The translations under genes and the position numbers were made by a program. Under the pieces are notes generated by a model. That model was not told the DNA's origin, ran no database searches, and was given only the letters and a program-made list of their open reading frames with translations. From Caryophanon sp036309765 (GTDB lineage: Bacteria; Bacillota; Bacilli; Bacillales_A; Planococcaceae), in contig JAXJTE010000004.1 of the NCBI GenBank assembly GCA_036309765.1, forward strand, positions 1 to 28,091: 28,091 bases of DNA, in the 5' to 3' direction. Shown piece after piece: positions 1 to 6,906 of this stretch (its first letter is position 1; every line of letters begins with the position of its first letter).

Positions 1-2
1 TA

Positions 3-78
3 TGGCTCCGAAAGCAGGACTCGAACCTGCGACCTGCCGGTTAACAGCCGGATGCTCTACCAACTGAGCTATTTCGGA
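3..78 (-). tRNA. tRNA-Asn (anticodon GTT), CCA encoded
   Basis: On the minus strand the acceptor arms TCCGAAA (72-78) and TTTCGGA pair, followed by a discriminator G and an encoded CCA (3-5). The anticodon stem CCGGC/GCCGG encloses a loop with GTT, and the T arm carries GGTTCGAGTCC. All cloverleaf parts are present at normal length (76 nt with CCA). A tRNA-Asn at this position next to a SprT-like gene matches the start of the trnS cluster in B. subtilis, so more tRNAs may follow outside the window. Confidence 0.97.
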
Positions 79-121
79 AAAATACTATGTCTTGTATGAC
101 GTTATGTCATCGACTTTTATT

Positions 122-150
122 AGTATATAGAGCGCACTATGAATCGTCAA
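122..150 (-). promoter_or_regulatory. SigA-type promoter of tRNA-Asn
   Basis: Read on the minus strand: -35 TTGACG (145-150), a 17-bp spacer, and -10 TATACT (122-127). It lies about 45 nt before the mature tRNA 5' end, is near consensus, and points at the tRNA. Confidence 0.75.
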
Positions 151-172
151 CACTTTTTTCACAAAAAGTGTT
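149..172 (-). terminator. Possible terminator hairpin after the SprT-like gene
   Basis: A 10-bp perfect inverted repeat (149-158 with 163-172, 4-nt loop) lies between the SprT-like gene and the tRNA promoter. No real T tract follows it on the minus strand, because the -35 box follows instead. It may be a weak terminator or simply AT-rich symmetry. Confidence 0.35.
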
Positions 173-191
173 TTAAAGTGTCAAAACGTGA

Positions 192-662
192 TTACATCGG
201 TGTTTTTGTCGATTGTATAGGCAATAATTGCCCCCTACACTTTCCACAAACGTACTTTATTACATTTATTTTACGATAGTGTTTGTACTGCAAGAAGCAT
301 TGTTGGCAACGATACGTATAAACTGTTTTTGTAAGATCTCTCGTCTGACGAATTACTTGGCAATGACGGGGTGCACTGACTTCATTCAACAGCTGTTTGA
401 AATCGCGGTCTTTGTGCATGTAACCTTTTCCTTCTATATGTAAGTGATAATGACAAAGCTCGTGTAAGATGATGCCGATTAACTCTGTCTCACCGTAAAT
501 GTCGTAGCTTTTTTCATTTAGTTCGATGTTATGGCTCTGCAATAAATAACGCCCTCCAGTAGAACGTAATCTTTTGTTGAAGTACGCATGGTGCTTGAAA
601 GGCTTGCGGAAATGCTTCATTGATAATTGTTCAACTAGTTGCTGTAATTGTTCTTCGCTCAT
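192..662 (-). CDS. ydcK: SprT-like zinc metalloprotein (YdcK family)
   Basis: 156-aa cytosolic protein of the SprT-like family. It carries the zinc-metallopeptidase motif HELCH (residues 67-71, with E68 as the presumed catalytic base) followed by further histidines (HYHLH). A C-terminal zinc ribbon has four cysteines in two CxxC pairs (C119/C122 and C139/C142). SprT-like domains in other organisms degrade DNA-crosslinked proteins, but the bacterial YdcK branch has no settled function, so proteolytic activity here is inference. The ATG is preceded by AAAGGAG at good spacing. Its place after tex and before tRNA-Asn is the same as in B. subtilis. A strong terminator hairpin sits directly upstream of its ribosome binding site (680-711), so expression depends on read-through from tex or on an unseen promoter. 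Confidence 0.9.
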   Translation of the reverse strand: MSEEQLQQLVEQLSMKHFRKPFKHHAYFNKRLRSTGGRYLLQSHNIELNEKSYDIYGETELIGIILHELCHYHLHIEGKGYMHKDRDFKQLLNEVSAPRHCQVIRQTRDLTKTVYTYRCQQCFLQYKHYRKINVIKYVCGKCRGQLLPIQSTKTPM

Positions 663-679
663 CGTAAGCTCCTTTACAT

Positions 680-711
680 AAAAAAACGAGTGGCACTCTC
701 GATACCACTCG
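680..711 (-). terminator. Intrinsic terminator after tex
   Basis: Minus-strand stem CGAGTGG/CCACTCG (705-711 with 687-693) followed by seven Ts (680-686). It lies between tex and the SprT-like gene, only a few bases before the latter's Shine-Dalgarno sequence. Confidence 0.85.
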
Positions 712-719
712 CCTCTTGT

Positions 720-2879
720 TTAATCGTTTGTTGGTGCAATCATCGTTAAGGAAATGCGGCCTTTTTTTACATCGACGCTATCAATCCATACTGTGACGAT
801 ATCGCCGAGGGAAATAACGTCAAGTGGATGCTTCACGCGGCCTTTTTTCAGCTTTGAAATGTGGACAAGTCCGTCTTGCTTCACACCGATGTCCACGAAC
901 GCGCCAAAATCAACGACGTTACGTACAGTACCTTGCAGCTCCATCCCAACTTGTAAATCTTCCATTTTCAGCACATCTGTTTTTAATAATGGCTGCGGGA
1001 AGGCATCGCGTGGGTCGCGGGATGGTTTTTGTAGCGTTGCAACGACATCGGCAATTGTAACTTCACCAACTTGCAATGTTTCGCTTAATGCTTTTAAATC
1101 GAGCGCACCAATTCGCTCTTCCGCTTCAGCCGTACCAATTTGCTTTTTATCTACTTGGGCGTGCTGTAAAATTTGCTCGGCTAGCGCATAGCTTTCTGGG
1201 TGAATGCCTGTACTGTCGAGTGGATTTTTCGCTTCGGGCACGCGCAAGAAGCCTATTGCTTGCTCGTATGTTTTCGCGCCGAGACGAGGAATTTTCTTTA
1301 ATTGGGCGCGCGATGTGAACTTGCCATTTTCACTGCGAGCTGCGACGATATTTTCAGCTACTGTTTTCGATAAGCCCGATACGTACTGTAATAAAGAAGA
1401 TGACGCTGTGTTGACGTCGACGCCCACTTGGTTTACCGCTGTTTCAACGATGAACGTTAACGACTCGGCTAATCTTTTTTGCGATACGTCGTGCTGATAC
1501 TGACCAACCCCGACTGCTTTTGGCTCGATTTTCACAAGCTCTGATAACGGGTCTTGCAGGCGACGTGCAATCGAAACGGCGCTGCGCTGCTCAACTTGTA
1601 AATCTGGGAACTCGGCGCGGGCTACGTCTGAAGCTGAATAAACGGATGCGCCCGCTTCGTTAACAATGACGTACGCTACGTCTTTTATGTCGCGTAAGCA
1701 TTCGGCGATGAACTGCTCTGTTTCGCGTGATGCTGTACCGTTGCCAATTGCGATAATTTCGATTGGGTAACGCTTTAACGTATGTAACACTGCTTCGACC
1801 GCTTCTTGCTGCTTGCCTTTTGATAAATGTGGATAAATCGTCGACACTTCAAGCATTTTTCCTGTTTCATCAACGACTGCGAGCTTGCAACCAGTGCGGT
1901 ATGCCGGATCGACGCCAAGCACCATTTTGCCACGCATCGGAGGCTGAAGTAAAAGACTGCGCAAGTTTTCTGCAAAAATATGAATGGCCTGTGCCTCCGC
2001 TTTTTCCGTTAGCTCGTTGCGAATTTCGCGCTCGATTGCTGGCTGAATGAGGCGCTTATAGCTATCTTCAATGGCGATTTTCATTTGCTGCGCCGCTTCA
2101 CCTTGTGTTATTTGCTTGAGCCACTTACGTTCCATCGCGTTCGTCGCAAGCTCAATCGGCAAGCGAATCGCGACTTTTAACACGTCTTCCTTCTCACCGC
2201 GGTTAATCGCAAGCGTACGATGTGGCACGATGCGACTTACAGGTTCTTCATATTCATAGTACATTTCAAACACTTGCTTTTCGTCTGTTTCTTTATTTTT
2301 CACTGCCGTTACGATAATGCCTTGCTTGCGCGTTAATGTGCGCAGCTGCTCCCGAATAGACGGCTCATCGGCAAAGCGCTCTGCTAAAATATCGCGCGCG
2401 CCTGCTAATGCCTCTTCTGTCGTTGGCACATGCTCGTCGTTTACAAATGGTTGAGCAAGTGTATCGACCGAACCGCTTGGTAGCTTGCTTAGCATATCGG
2501 CAAGTGGTTCAAGCCCTTTTTCCTTTGCGATCGTTGCTTTTGTGCGGCGCTTTTGTTTGAACGGGCGATATAAATCCTCAACGCGTTGCAATACCGTTGC
2601 TTGTGTGATTGCTGCTTGAAGCTCTGGTGTTAGCTTTTGCTGTTCATCGATGAGGCGCAGCACTTCTGTTTTACGCTGCTCAAGCTGTTTGACGTATTCA
2701 TAACGGTCCTCGATTGCTTTAATTTGCACTTCGTCGAGCGAGCCCGTTACTTCCTTACGATAACGTGCAATAAATGGTACGGTGTTGCCGTCGTTTAATA
2801 ATTCAATTACTGCGGCGATTTGCTTTTGGCTACAGTCAACTGTTTGTGAAATGAGCTGTACAATTTTTTGATCTTCCAT
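720..2879 (-). CDS. tex: Tex-family RNA-binding transcription accessory protein
   Basis: 719 aa, full length for Tex (YdcI in B. subtilis). Visible parts in order: an N-terminal helical region (about 1-200, with the Tex hallmark VPFIARYRKE near residue 34), a YqgF/RNase H-like fold starting at LGVDPAYRTG (321-330), tandem helix-hairpin-helix segments around 485-560 (SGLSKTVAENI, IPRLGAKTYE), and a C-terminal S1 domain (about 645-715, VVDFGAFVDIGVKQDGLVHIS). Tex binds nucleic acids and associates with the transcription and degradation machinery; its precise role is still debated. The ATG has a GAGGGTGAAG-type ribosome binding site. It follows sigB after a terminator, so it is probably its own unit. 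rsbX, which separates sigB from this gene in B. subtilis, is absent here. Confidence 0.97.
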   Translation of the reverse strand: MEDQKIVQLISQTVDCSQKQIAAVIELLNDGNTVPFIARYRKEVTGSLDEVQIKAIEDRYEYVKQLEQRKTEVLRLIDEQQKLTPELQAAITQATVLQRVEDLYRPFKQKRRTKATIAKEKGLEPLADMLSKLPSGSVDTLAQPFVNDEHVPTTEEALAGARDILAERFADEPSIREQLRTLTRKQGIIVTAVKNKETDEKQVFEMYYEYEEPVSRIVPHRTLAINRGEKEDVLKVAIRLPIELATNAMERKWLKQITQGEAAQQMKIAIEDSYKRLIQPAIEREIRNELTEKAEAQAIHIFAENLRSLLLQPPMRGKMVLGVDPAYRTGCKLAVVDETGKMLEVSTIYPHLSKGKQQEAVEAVLHTLKRYPIEIIAIGNGTASRETEQFIAECLRDIKDVAYVIVNEAGASVYSASDVARAEFPDLQVEQRSAVSIARRLQDPLSELVKIEPKAVGVGQYQHDVSQKRLAESLTFIVETAVNQVGVDVNTASSSLLQYVSGLSKTVAENIVAARSENGKFTSRAQLKKIPRLGAKTYEQAIGFLRVPEAKNPLDSTGIHPESYALAEQILQHAQVDKKQIGTAEAEERIGALDLKALSETLQVGEVTIADVVATLQKPSRDPRDAFPQPLLKTDVLKMEDLQVGMELQGTVRNVVDFGAFVDIGVKQDGLVHISKLKKGRVKHPLDVISLGDIVTVWIDSVDVKKGRISLTMIAPTND

Positions 2880-2920
2880 TCTACTTCACCCTCTCTTCTT
2901 TCCTATTAGTTTACCATGAA

Positions 2921-2957
2921 CGAAAAAAGACAAAGCCGCAAACTGCACGACTTTGCC
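2921..2957 (-). terminator. Intrinsic terminator of the rsb-sigB operon
   Basis: Minus-strand 10-bp stem (2948-2957 with 2929-2938, including two G-U pairs) followed by a run of Ts (2923-2928). The upstream arm begins within the sigB stop codon, so transcription of the stress operon probably ends immediately after sigB. Confidence 0.8.
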
Positions 2958-3745
2958 TATAAACTGACGCCACTATCGCTAGCAGCAATCGCATCTTGTA
3001 ATTTTTTAATCGCCTTACGCTGAATACGCGATACGTGCATTTGCGAAATGCCTAACCGCTCGCCCGCTTCCTTTTGGCTCATTTGCTCTAAATATGTAAG
3101 TTGAATGATATTTTTTTCTCTGTCTGACAACACATTCATCGCATCTGCTACAATCATGCGGCGATTCGTCATTTCAAACCCATCATCCTCTCTGCCGATT
3201 ACGTCAAATAACGTCACCGTACTGCCGTCAGAGTCAGACTCAATTGAATGATCCATCGATAATGCTTGATAGCTGCGTCCCATTTCCATCGCCTCTAGCA
3301 CTTCCTCGTCCTCTACTTCTAAATGACGAGCAATTTCGCTAATCGATGGCGAGCGCTGTAGTTCGGTCGTTAATAGCTCTACCGTCGCTTTAATGCGCGG
3401 TCCGAGTTCCTTAATGCGGCGTGGTACATGCACATCCCACGTTTTGTCGCGTAAAAAGCGCTTAATTTCGCCGACGATTGTTGGTACGGCAAACGCCTCA
3501 AAACTTCGACCAAAATCGGGATCAAAGCGGCGAATCGCTCCGAGTAACCCGAGCATGCCGACTTGCACAATATCGTCGTAATATGATTTACCGCTTGAAT
3601 ATTTACGTGCAATTGATTCAACTAAATATTTATAATGTATAACTAATTTTGTTTGTGCTTCGTCACTTTGCGTCGCCTGGTAGTCTGCAATCCATTGCAA
3701 TACTTCCTCCTTGGAAGAGTTTCTATGTGGTGATTCTTTCGACAT
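2957..3745 (-). CDS. sigB: RNA polymerase sigma factor SigB
   Basis: 262 aa, the usual SigB length. Region 2 contains YYDDIVQVGMLGLLGAIRRF and FEAFAVPTIVGEIKRFLRD; region 3 follows with VPRRIKELGP; region 4 has the helix-turn-helix MSQKEAGERLGISQMHVSRI. SigB directs the general stress response and is held inactive by the anti-sigma factor RsbW encoded immediately upstream. I chose the ATG at 3745 because AGGTGGAAGAGA precedes it at good spacing; the in-frame ATG at 3772 has no ribosome binding site. The gene overlaps the end of rsbW by 23 nt, consistent with translational coupling. The next gene is tex rather than rsbX. Confidence 0.96.
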   Translation of the reverse strand: MSKESPHRNSSKEEVLQWIADYQATQSDEAQTKLVIHYKYLVESIARKYSSGKSYYDDIVQVGMLGLLGAIRRFDPDFGRSFEAFAVPTIVGEIKRFLRDKTWDVHVPRRIKELGPRIKATVELLTTELQRSPSISEIARHLEVEDEEVLEAMEMGRSYQALSMDHSIESDSDGSTVTLFDVIGREDDGFEMTNRRMIVADAMNVLSDREKNIIQLTYLEQMSQKEAGERLGISQMHVSRIQRKAIKKLQDAIAASDSGVSL

Positions 3746-4193
3746 TCTCTTCCACCTGCTCTCGCGTGACATACTTTGTCATGAAAACAGTAACTCCGCC
3801 CTCGTTGTTCACCTTCACTTCATCCATGAGCGTTTCCATTAAATATAAGCCTAAGCCGCCTTCACGTAGAAAATCAATTTCTTCCTCTTCATGATATGGA
3901 CCGACTTTTTCTTTAATTTCCTCGAAGCTAAAGCTATTTCCATAATCCGCCACCATAATTTCCATGCGTGATTCATAAAGAGCGCAACCGATGACAACAT
4001 CGCCTTCCTCCTGTTCATCATATGCATGCTGTACAACATTTGTTACCGCTTCACTTGATGCGATTTTTAAATCTTCAATATCGTCATAGGAAAAACCAAC
4101 CCGTGCTGCTAAGCCAGAAATCGCTAAACGAGCAACACTTACATATTGAGGTTTTGCTGGAATGCGTATTTCAATGTAGTCAAATGCCTTCAT
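3723..4193 (-). CDS. rsbW: Anti-sigma-B factor, serine kinase RsbW
   Basis: 156-aa GHKL-type serine kinase (B. subtilis RsbW is about 160 aa). Visible motifs are the N box (KIASSEAVTNVVQHAY), the G1-like VADYGNSF, and the G2 box EGGLGLYLMETLMDEV, all intact. RsbW sequesters SigB and, using ATP, phosphorylates RsbV, which releases the antagonist and keeps SigB off. The start at 4193 is chosen because GAGGGTGGAA lies just upstream; the upstream in-frame ATG at 4217 is not positioned for it. It overlaps the end of rsbV by 14 nt and the start of sigB by 23 nt, so rsbV-rsbW-sigB are translationally coupled, as expected for fixed partner stoichiometry. Confidence 0.95.
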   Translation of the reverse strand: MKAFDYIEIRIPAKPQYVSVARLAISGLAARVGFSYDDIEDLKIASSEAVTNVVQHAYDEQEEGDVVIGCALYESRMEIMVADYGNSFSFEEIKEKVGPYHEEEEIDFLREGGLGLYLMETLMDEVKVNNEGGVTVFMTKYVTREQVEENVERITT

Positions 4194-4524
4194 TGCTAAG
4201 TTCCACCCTCTTCTCATTATCGATTTCCATCAGATCACTTAAACCAGTAATTTCAAATAAACGACGTAAGCGAGAAGATAAGCCGATTAACTTTACGGTC
4301 GCTTGCTCACGTTTTGCACGTTTGTAAAAGCCGACGAACACACCGAGCCCTGTACTGTCCATGTAATTTAATTTCGATAAATCCATTTCAACATATACGC
4401 CTTCTGCTAATTCCATTGTTTCTAGTTCTTCTTTTAACTGTGGAGCTGTAAATGTATCTAGCTCTCCTTCAATCATTCCTCGAATCACTTGCTCAGACTC
4501 TTGTACTTGAAAAATAATATTCAT
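4180..4524 (-). CDS. rsbV: Anti-anti-sigma factor RsbV (STAS domain)
   Basis: 114-aa single STAS domain. The conserved phosphorylation loop YMDSTGLGVFVG is present, with Ser57 as the expected site of RsbW phosphorylation. Unphosphorylated RsbV binds RsbW and frees SigB; RsbU restores that state. The ATG follows GGAGGTGGCTAATTACG. A match to the SigB promoter lies about 32 nt upstream, giving the positive feedback loop known from B. subtilis, where the internal promoter is also in front of rsbV. Confidence 0.96.
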   Translation of the reverse strand: MNIIFQVQESEQVIRGMIEGELDTFTAPQLKEELETMELAEGVYVEMDLSKLNYMDSTGLGVFVGFYKRAKREQATVKLIGLSSRLRRLFEITGLSDLMEIDNEKRVELSNEGI

Positions 4525-4555
4525 CGTAATTAGCCACCTCCATATTCAGTACATT

Positions 4556-4580
4556 ATTCCCACTTTTATCTTACTTAAAC
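4556..4580 (-). promoter_or_regulatory. SigB-dependent autoregulatory promoter before rsbV
   Basis: Minus strand: -35 GTTTAA (4575-4580), 13-bp spacer, -10 GGGAAT (4556-4561). This fits the SigB consensus (GTTTAA, 12-15 bp, GGGWAW). It sits between the rsbU stop and the rsbV start, the same arrangement as the B. subtilis internal promoter. Confidence 0.9.
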
Positions 4581-4588
4581 ATACTAAA

Positions 4589-5599
4589 CTAAATTTTCTT
4601 CAAAATGACGAGTGTGAAATCATCACTCAACTCGAAATTCTGCATTTTCTCAAGCTGCTTGAACACTTCATCGACAATTTGTTGCGCACACTCTTGCTTA
4701 TGTTCAGAAATGATCGATGTAATAATTGCCATCGCGTCCATTTCTAAGTTGGTGCGAATTTCCGTTACGCCATCTGTCATCATAATCACTAAATCATCTT
4801 GCTGTAGCTGAACTTCATGCTGCTCGTAATTGCCATCAGGTAAAATGCCAAGCAATAAACCTTTTGCACTCAGTTCCTCATAGCTTTGTGATGCAGCTTT
4901 ATAATGCAGCGCTGGCTCATGCCCAGCCGAACCATATGCAAATGTCGACATCTCCACATCGTAGCGCCCGTAAAACATCGACACGAACATGCTATCGTCC
5001 ACACTTTTTTCCACGATTCGGTTAATAACTTCTAGCACGCGCTCTGGTTCGCTCTCCGAATAATCTAAGCTGTCCATCCCGTATTTCACCATCGACATGC
5101 AAAGTGCCGCCGGAATGCCTTTGCCAACAACATCCGCTACCGCAATGCCGATGTAACGGTTTTTGTCGTCAATGAAATGAACGTAGTCACCACTCATTTT
5201 GCGAGCGGGCACCGATATCATCCCGATATCCACACCATTAATTTTTGGCACGTGCGATTTTAAAATCATATTTTGAATGTTCGTTGCAACTTGTAACTCT
5301 AGCTGCATTTCTTCTTGCTGCTGCAACAAGCTTTTATGCTCACTTAACGCTAAGCCGTAATGCACCATTACTTCGATTAAAAAATCATATGCATGACGTA
5401 GCGCTATTGGAAAGTCCTCAATAATTTCTCCAACGGCCGATTTATGAATGTGAATAACTTCTTCTGGCGCAATATTTTTTTGAAGCAGCTGTCGAATAAA
5501 ATTTTGACCAATATATAAATTTCGTTCTGTTTGCTCTTCAATATAATCTGCCAAAATTTTTGTATATTGCTTTTGAAGCTCATTCAAATTAAATATCAC
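4589..5599 (-). CDS. rsbU: PP2C-type serine phosphatase RsbU
   Basis: 336 aa from a GTG at 5599. The N-terminal helical domain (about 1-85) is the part that binds RsbT in B. subtilis RsbU and is clearly conserved here (ERNLYIGQNF, APEEVIHIH, FLIEVMVHYGLA). A linker helix (LLQQQEEMQLELQVATNIQN) leads to the PP2C/SpoIIE domain with DIGMISVPARKMSGDY, VADVVGKGIPAALCMSMVKY, GSAGHEPALHY, MMTDGVTEIR and the terminal DDFTLVILK. It dephosphorylates RsbV-P when activated by RsbT. Start choice is uncertain: the GTG lies inside the AAAGGGTGAT Shine-Dalgarno-like stretch, so an in-frame TTG at 5587 (332 aa) may be the real start. Confidence 0.93.
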   Translation of the reverse strand: MIFNLNELQKQYTKILADYIEEQTERNLYIGQNFIRQLLQKNIAPEEVIHIHKSAVGEIIEDFPIALRHAYDFLIEVMVHYGLALSEHKSLLQQQEEMQLELQVATNIQNMILKSHVPKINGVDIGMISVPARKMSGDYVHFIDDKNRYIGIAVADVVGKGIPAALCMSMVKYGMDSLDYSESEPERVLEVINRIVEKSVDDSMFVSMFYGRYDVEMSTFAYGSAGHEPALHYKAASQSYEELSAKGLLLGILPDGNYEQHEVQLQQDDLVIMMTDGVTEIRTNLEMDAMAIITSIISEHKQECAQQIVDEVFKQLEKMQNFELSDDFTLVILKKI

Positions 5600-5605
5600 C
5601 CTTTC

Positions 5606-6010
5606 TTAAGTATTCAGCCACTTTTCTGCGCGGATGGTCGTACCTTTTCCAACCGCCGAATCGACATGAATTGTATCCATCAAGCGTTTTACCCCCGGAA
5701 GCCCTGCCCCTAAACCACCTGATGTAGAGTAACCGTCCTCCATCACCTGTCGAATGTCCTGAATACCTGGGCCTTGATCTTTCGCAACGATTGCAATTCC
5801 TTTACGTGTTCCGTCTCGCAAGCGCTCAATTTCAATTTCTCCAAGCTTTGCATACAAATATATATTACGAGCGAGTTCACTTATTGCAGTCGTAATACGC
5901 GCTTGATCTACTGTACCAAACCCAATTTCTTTTGCTTCATTGCGGCCAAGTTGTCGAACTGCAACAATATCCCACTCAGTAACAATTTCTACTGAGGATT
6001 TTTCGCTCAT
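5606..6010 (-). CDS. rsbT: Serine/threonine kinase and RsbU activator RsbT
   Basis: 134-aa GHKL kinase, almost exactly the B. subtilis RsbT length. Intact motifs: TEWDIVAVRQLGRNEAKEIG, ISELARNIYLYA (N box), KDQGPGI (G1), STSGGLGAGLPGVKRLMD (G2). In the known pathway RsbT is held by the RsbR-RsbS stressosome, phosphorylates both on stress, then leaves to activate RsbU. The ATG at 6010 follows GGGGTGA; an upstream GTG lies within that ribosome binding site. The gene is first in its operon: neither rsbR nor rsbS lies upstream, where 530 bp of non-coding DNA separates it from ndoA. The strong conservation suggests RsbT is still under selection, so its inhibitors may be encoded elsewhere. Confidence 0.93.
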   Translation of the reverse strand: MSEKSSVEIVTEWDIVAVRQLGRNEAKEIGFGTVDQARITTAISELARNIYLYAKLGEIEIERLRDGTRKGIAIVAKDQGPGIQDIRQVMEDGYSTSGGLGAGLPGVKRLMDTIHVDSAVGKGTTIRAEKWLNT

Positions 6011-6123
6011 TGTTTTCACCCCATTTTATATCAATAGTTATCATGAATCGTTCATAATTGTATACATCACTGCCAAACAGCATTTTCGTCAAAAGATAAT
6101 ACTTCATGATACCATATTTTTCT

Positions 6124-6151
6124 ATTATGCTGTGCATTGATATGATGACAA
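6124..6151 (-). promoter_or_regulatory. Candidate SigA promoter of the rsbT operon
   Basis: Minus strand: TTGTCA (6146-6151), 16-bp spacer, CATAAT (6124-6129), about 115 nt upstream of rsbT. A second candidate is the extended -10 TGGTATCAT a little downstream. A local promoter is expected because a terminator separates this operon from ndoA. Confidence 0.45.
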
Positions 6152-6311
6152 AGAGCCTGTCACACTGCACCCATCACCACATTTATGGGAATTATGTTAA
6201 TTCCTACATTCAAGGTTATTTTACTACACTTTGTTGGCAAATGACATTTAATAGTAAACAAAACATGTCTATATACATTGAACTTAACACTGTAACCGCT
6301 CGTTCTTTTGT

Positions 6312-6413
6312 TTCGGCGGACACTTTTCGCGGGCACGGTCTCAACTAATTTTTGACGGACAAGCCGCCAAAAATGGATTTTCGGCTCGGGCTTGTCCCGC
6401 TGAAGTCGCCGCC
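6312..6413. repeat. GC-rich dispersed palindromic repeat (Bacillaceae intergenic type)
   Basis: About 100 bp, clearly more GC-rich than the flanking AT-rich DNA. It is built of nested inverted repeats: GGCGG (6314-6318) with CCGCC (6409-6413), CGCGGG with CCCGC, and an inner GGACAAGCC (6357-6365) with GGGCTTGTCC (6388-6397). Pieces such as GCCCGCGAAAAGTGTCCGCC and GGCGGCGACTTCAGCGGGA (minus strand) resemble the palindromic intergenic repeats I know from Bacillaceae and Planococcaceae genomes. Only one copy is in this window, so the dispersed nature rests on recall rather than on comparison. Confidence 0.6.
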
Positions 6414-6478
6414 TACATGTCAGAACGATGCCTTGCTCATGTCATATTCAAAAGTTCAATCTATTGTGTGCCGTCATT

Positions 6479-6520
6479 GTAAAAAAAGCACCGGGGAGTG
6501 TTTCGTTCCACTGCCGGTGC
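6479..6520 (-). terminator. Intrinsic terminator after ndoA
   Basis: Minus-strand stem GCACCGG-CAGTG with CACT-CCCCGGTGC (6509-6520 with 6488-6500), followed by seven Ts (6481-6487). It separates the toxin-antitoxin unit from the rsbT operon. Confidence 0.88.
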
Positions 6521-6542
6521 CTTTATTTACAAAATATATGTA

Positions 6543-6902
6543 TTATAGTTTTACAAGCCCCACACTAATTTTTAGTGCTTCATCGACACGCTTCATCATT
6601 GTATCATCTAAATGTGTGATGCGATCTGTTAATCGCGCCTTATCTACTGTACGCAATTGCTCAAGCAAAATTACCGAGTCTCGCTCTAACCCATACTTTT
6701 TCGCATCGATTTCGACGTGCGTTGGTAATTTCGCTTTTTGAATTTGCGCTGTGATGGCCGCGATAATAACAGTGGGACTAAAACGATTTCCGATATCATT
6801 TTGAATGATTAATACTGGTCTTGTACCACCTTGTTCGGAACCTACTACTGGTGATAAATCCGCAAAGAAAACGTCCCCACGTTTTACGTTATTAGCGTTC
6901 AA
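6543..6902 (-). CDS. ndoA: MazF-family mRNA interferase toxin NdoA
   Basis: 119 aa, close to the usual 116-117 aa. It has the family signatures VKRGDVFFADLSPVVGSEQG, GTRPVLIIQNDIGNRFSPTV, AAITAQIQKAKLPTHVEI and SVILLEQLRTVDK. MazF/NdoA is a sequence-specific endoribonuclease that cleaves mRNA (UACAU in B. subtilis) and is neutralised by the upstream antitoxin. The start is a TTG at 6902 with GGGGGATGA seven bases upstream. It follows the antitoxin gene by only 4 nt. The protein is strongly conserved while the antitoxin N-terminus is not. Confidence 0.95.
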   Translation of the reverse strand: MNANNVKRGDVFFADLSPVVGSEQGGTRPVLIIQNDIGNRFSPTVIIAAITAQIQKAKLPTHVEIDAKKYGLERDSVILLEQLRTVDKARLTDRITHLDDTMMKRVDEALKISVGLVKL

Positions 6903-6906
6903 TTTG

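Larger units (their letters stand above)
6011..6542. other. Gene-free interval between ndoA and rsbT
   Basis: 532 bp with no convincing gene on either strand. In B. subtilis rsbR and rsbS occupy this position. I looked for STAS-like residues in all frames and saw no recognisable rsbR or rsbS remnant. What the stretch does hold is the ndoA terminator (6479-6520), a GC-rich palindromic repeat (6312-6413) and a candidate rsbT promoter (6124-6151). Confidence 0.7.

Noticed and set aside
6352..6741. Plus-strand 129-codon frame across the palindromic repeat and ndoA
   Set aside because: It runs antisense through the well-supported ndoA gene and its terminator, with no ribosome binding site.
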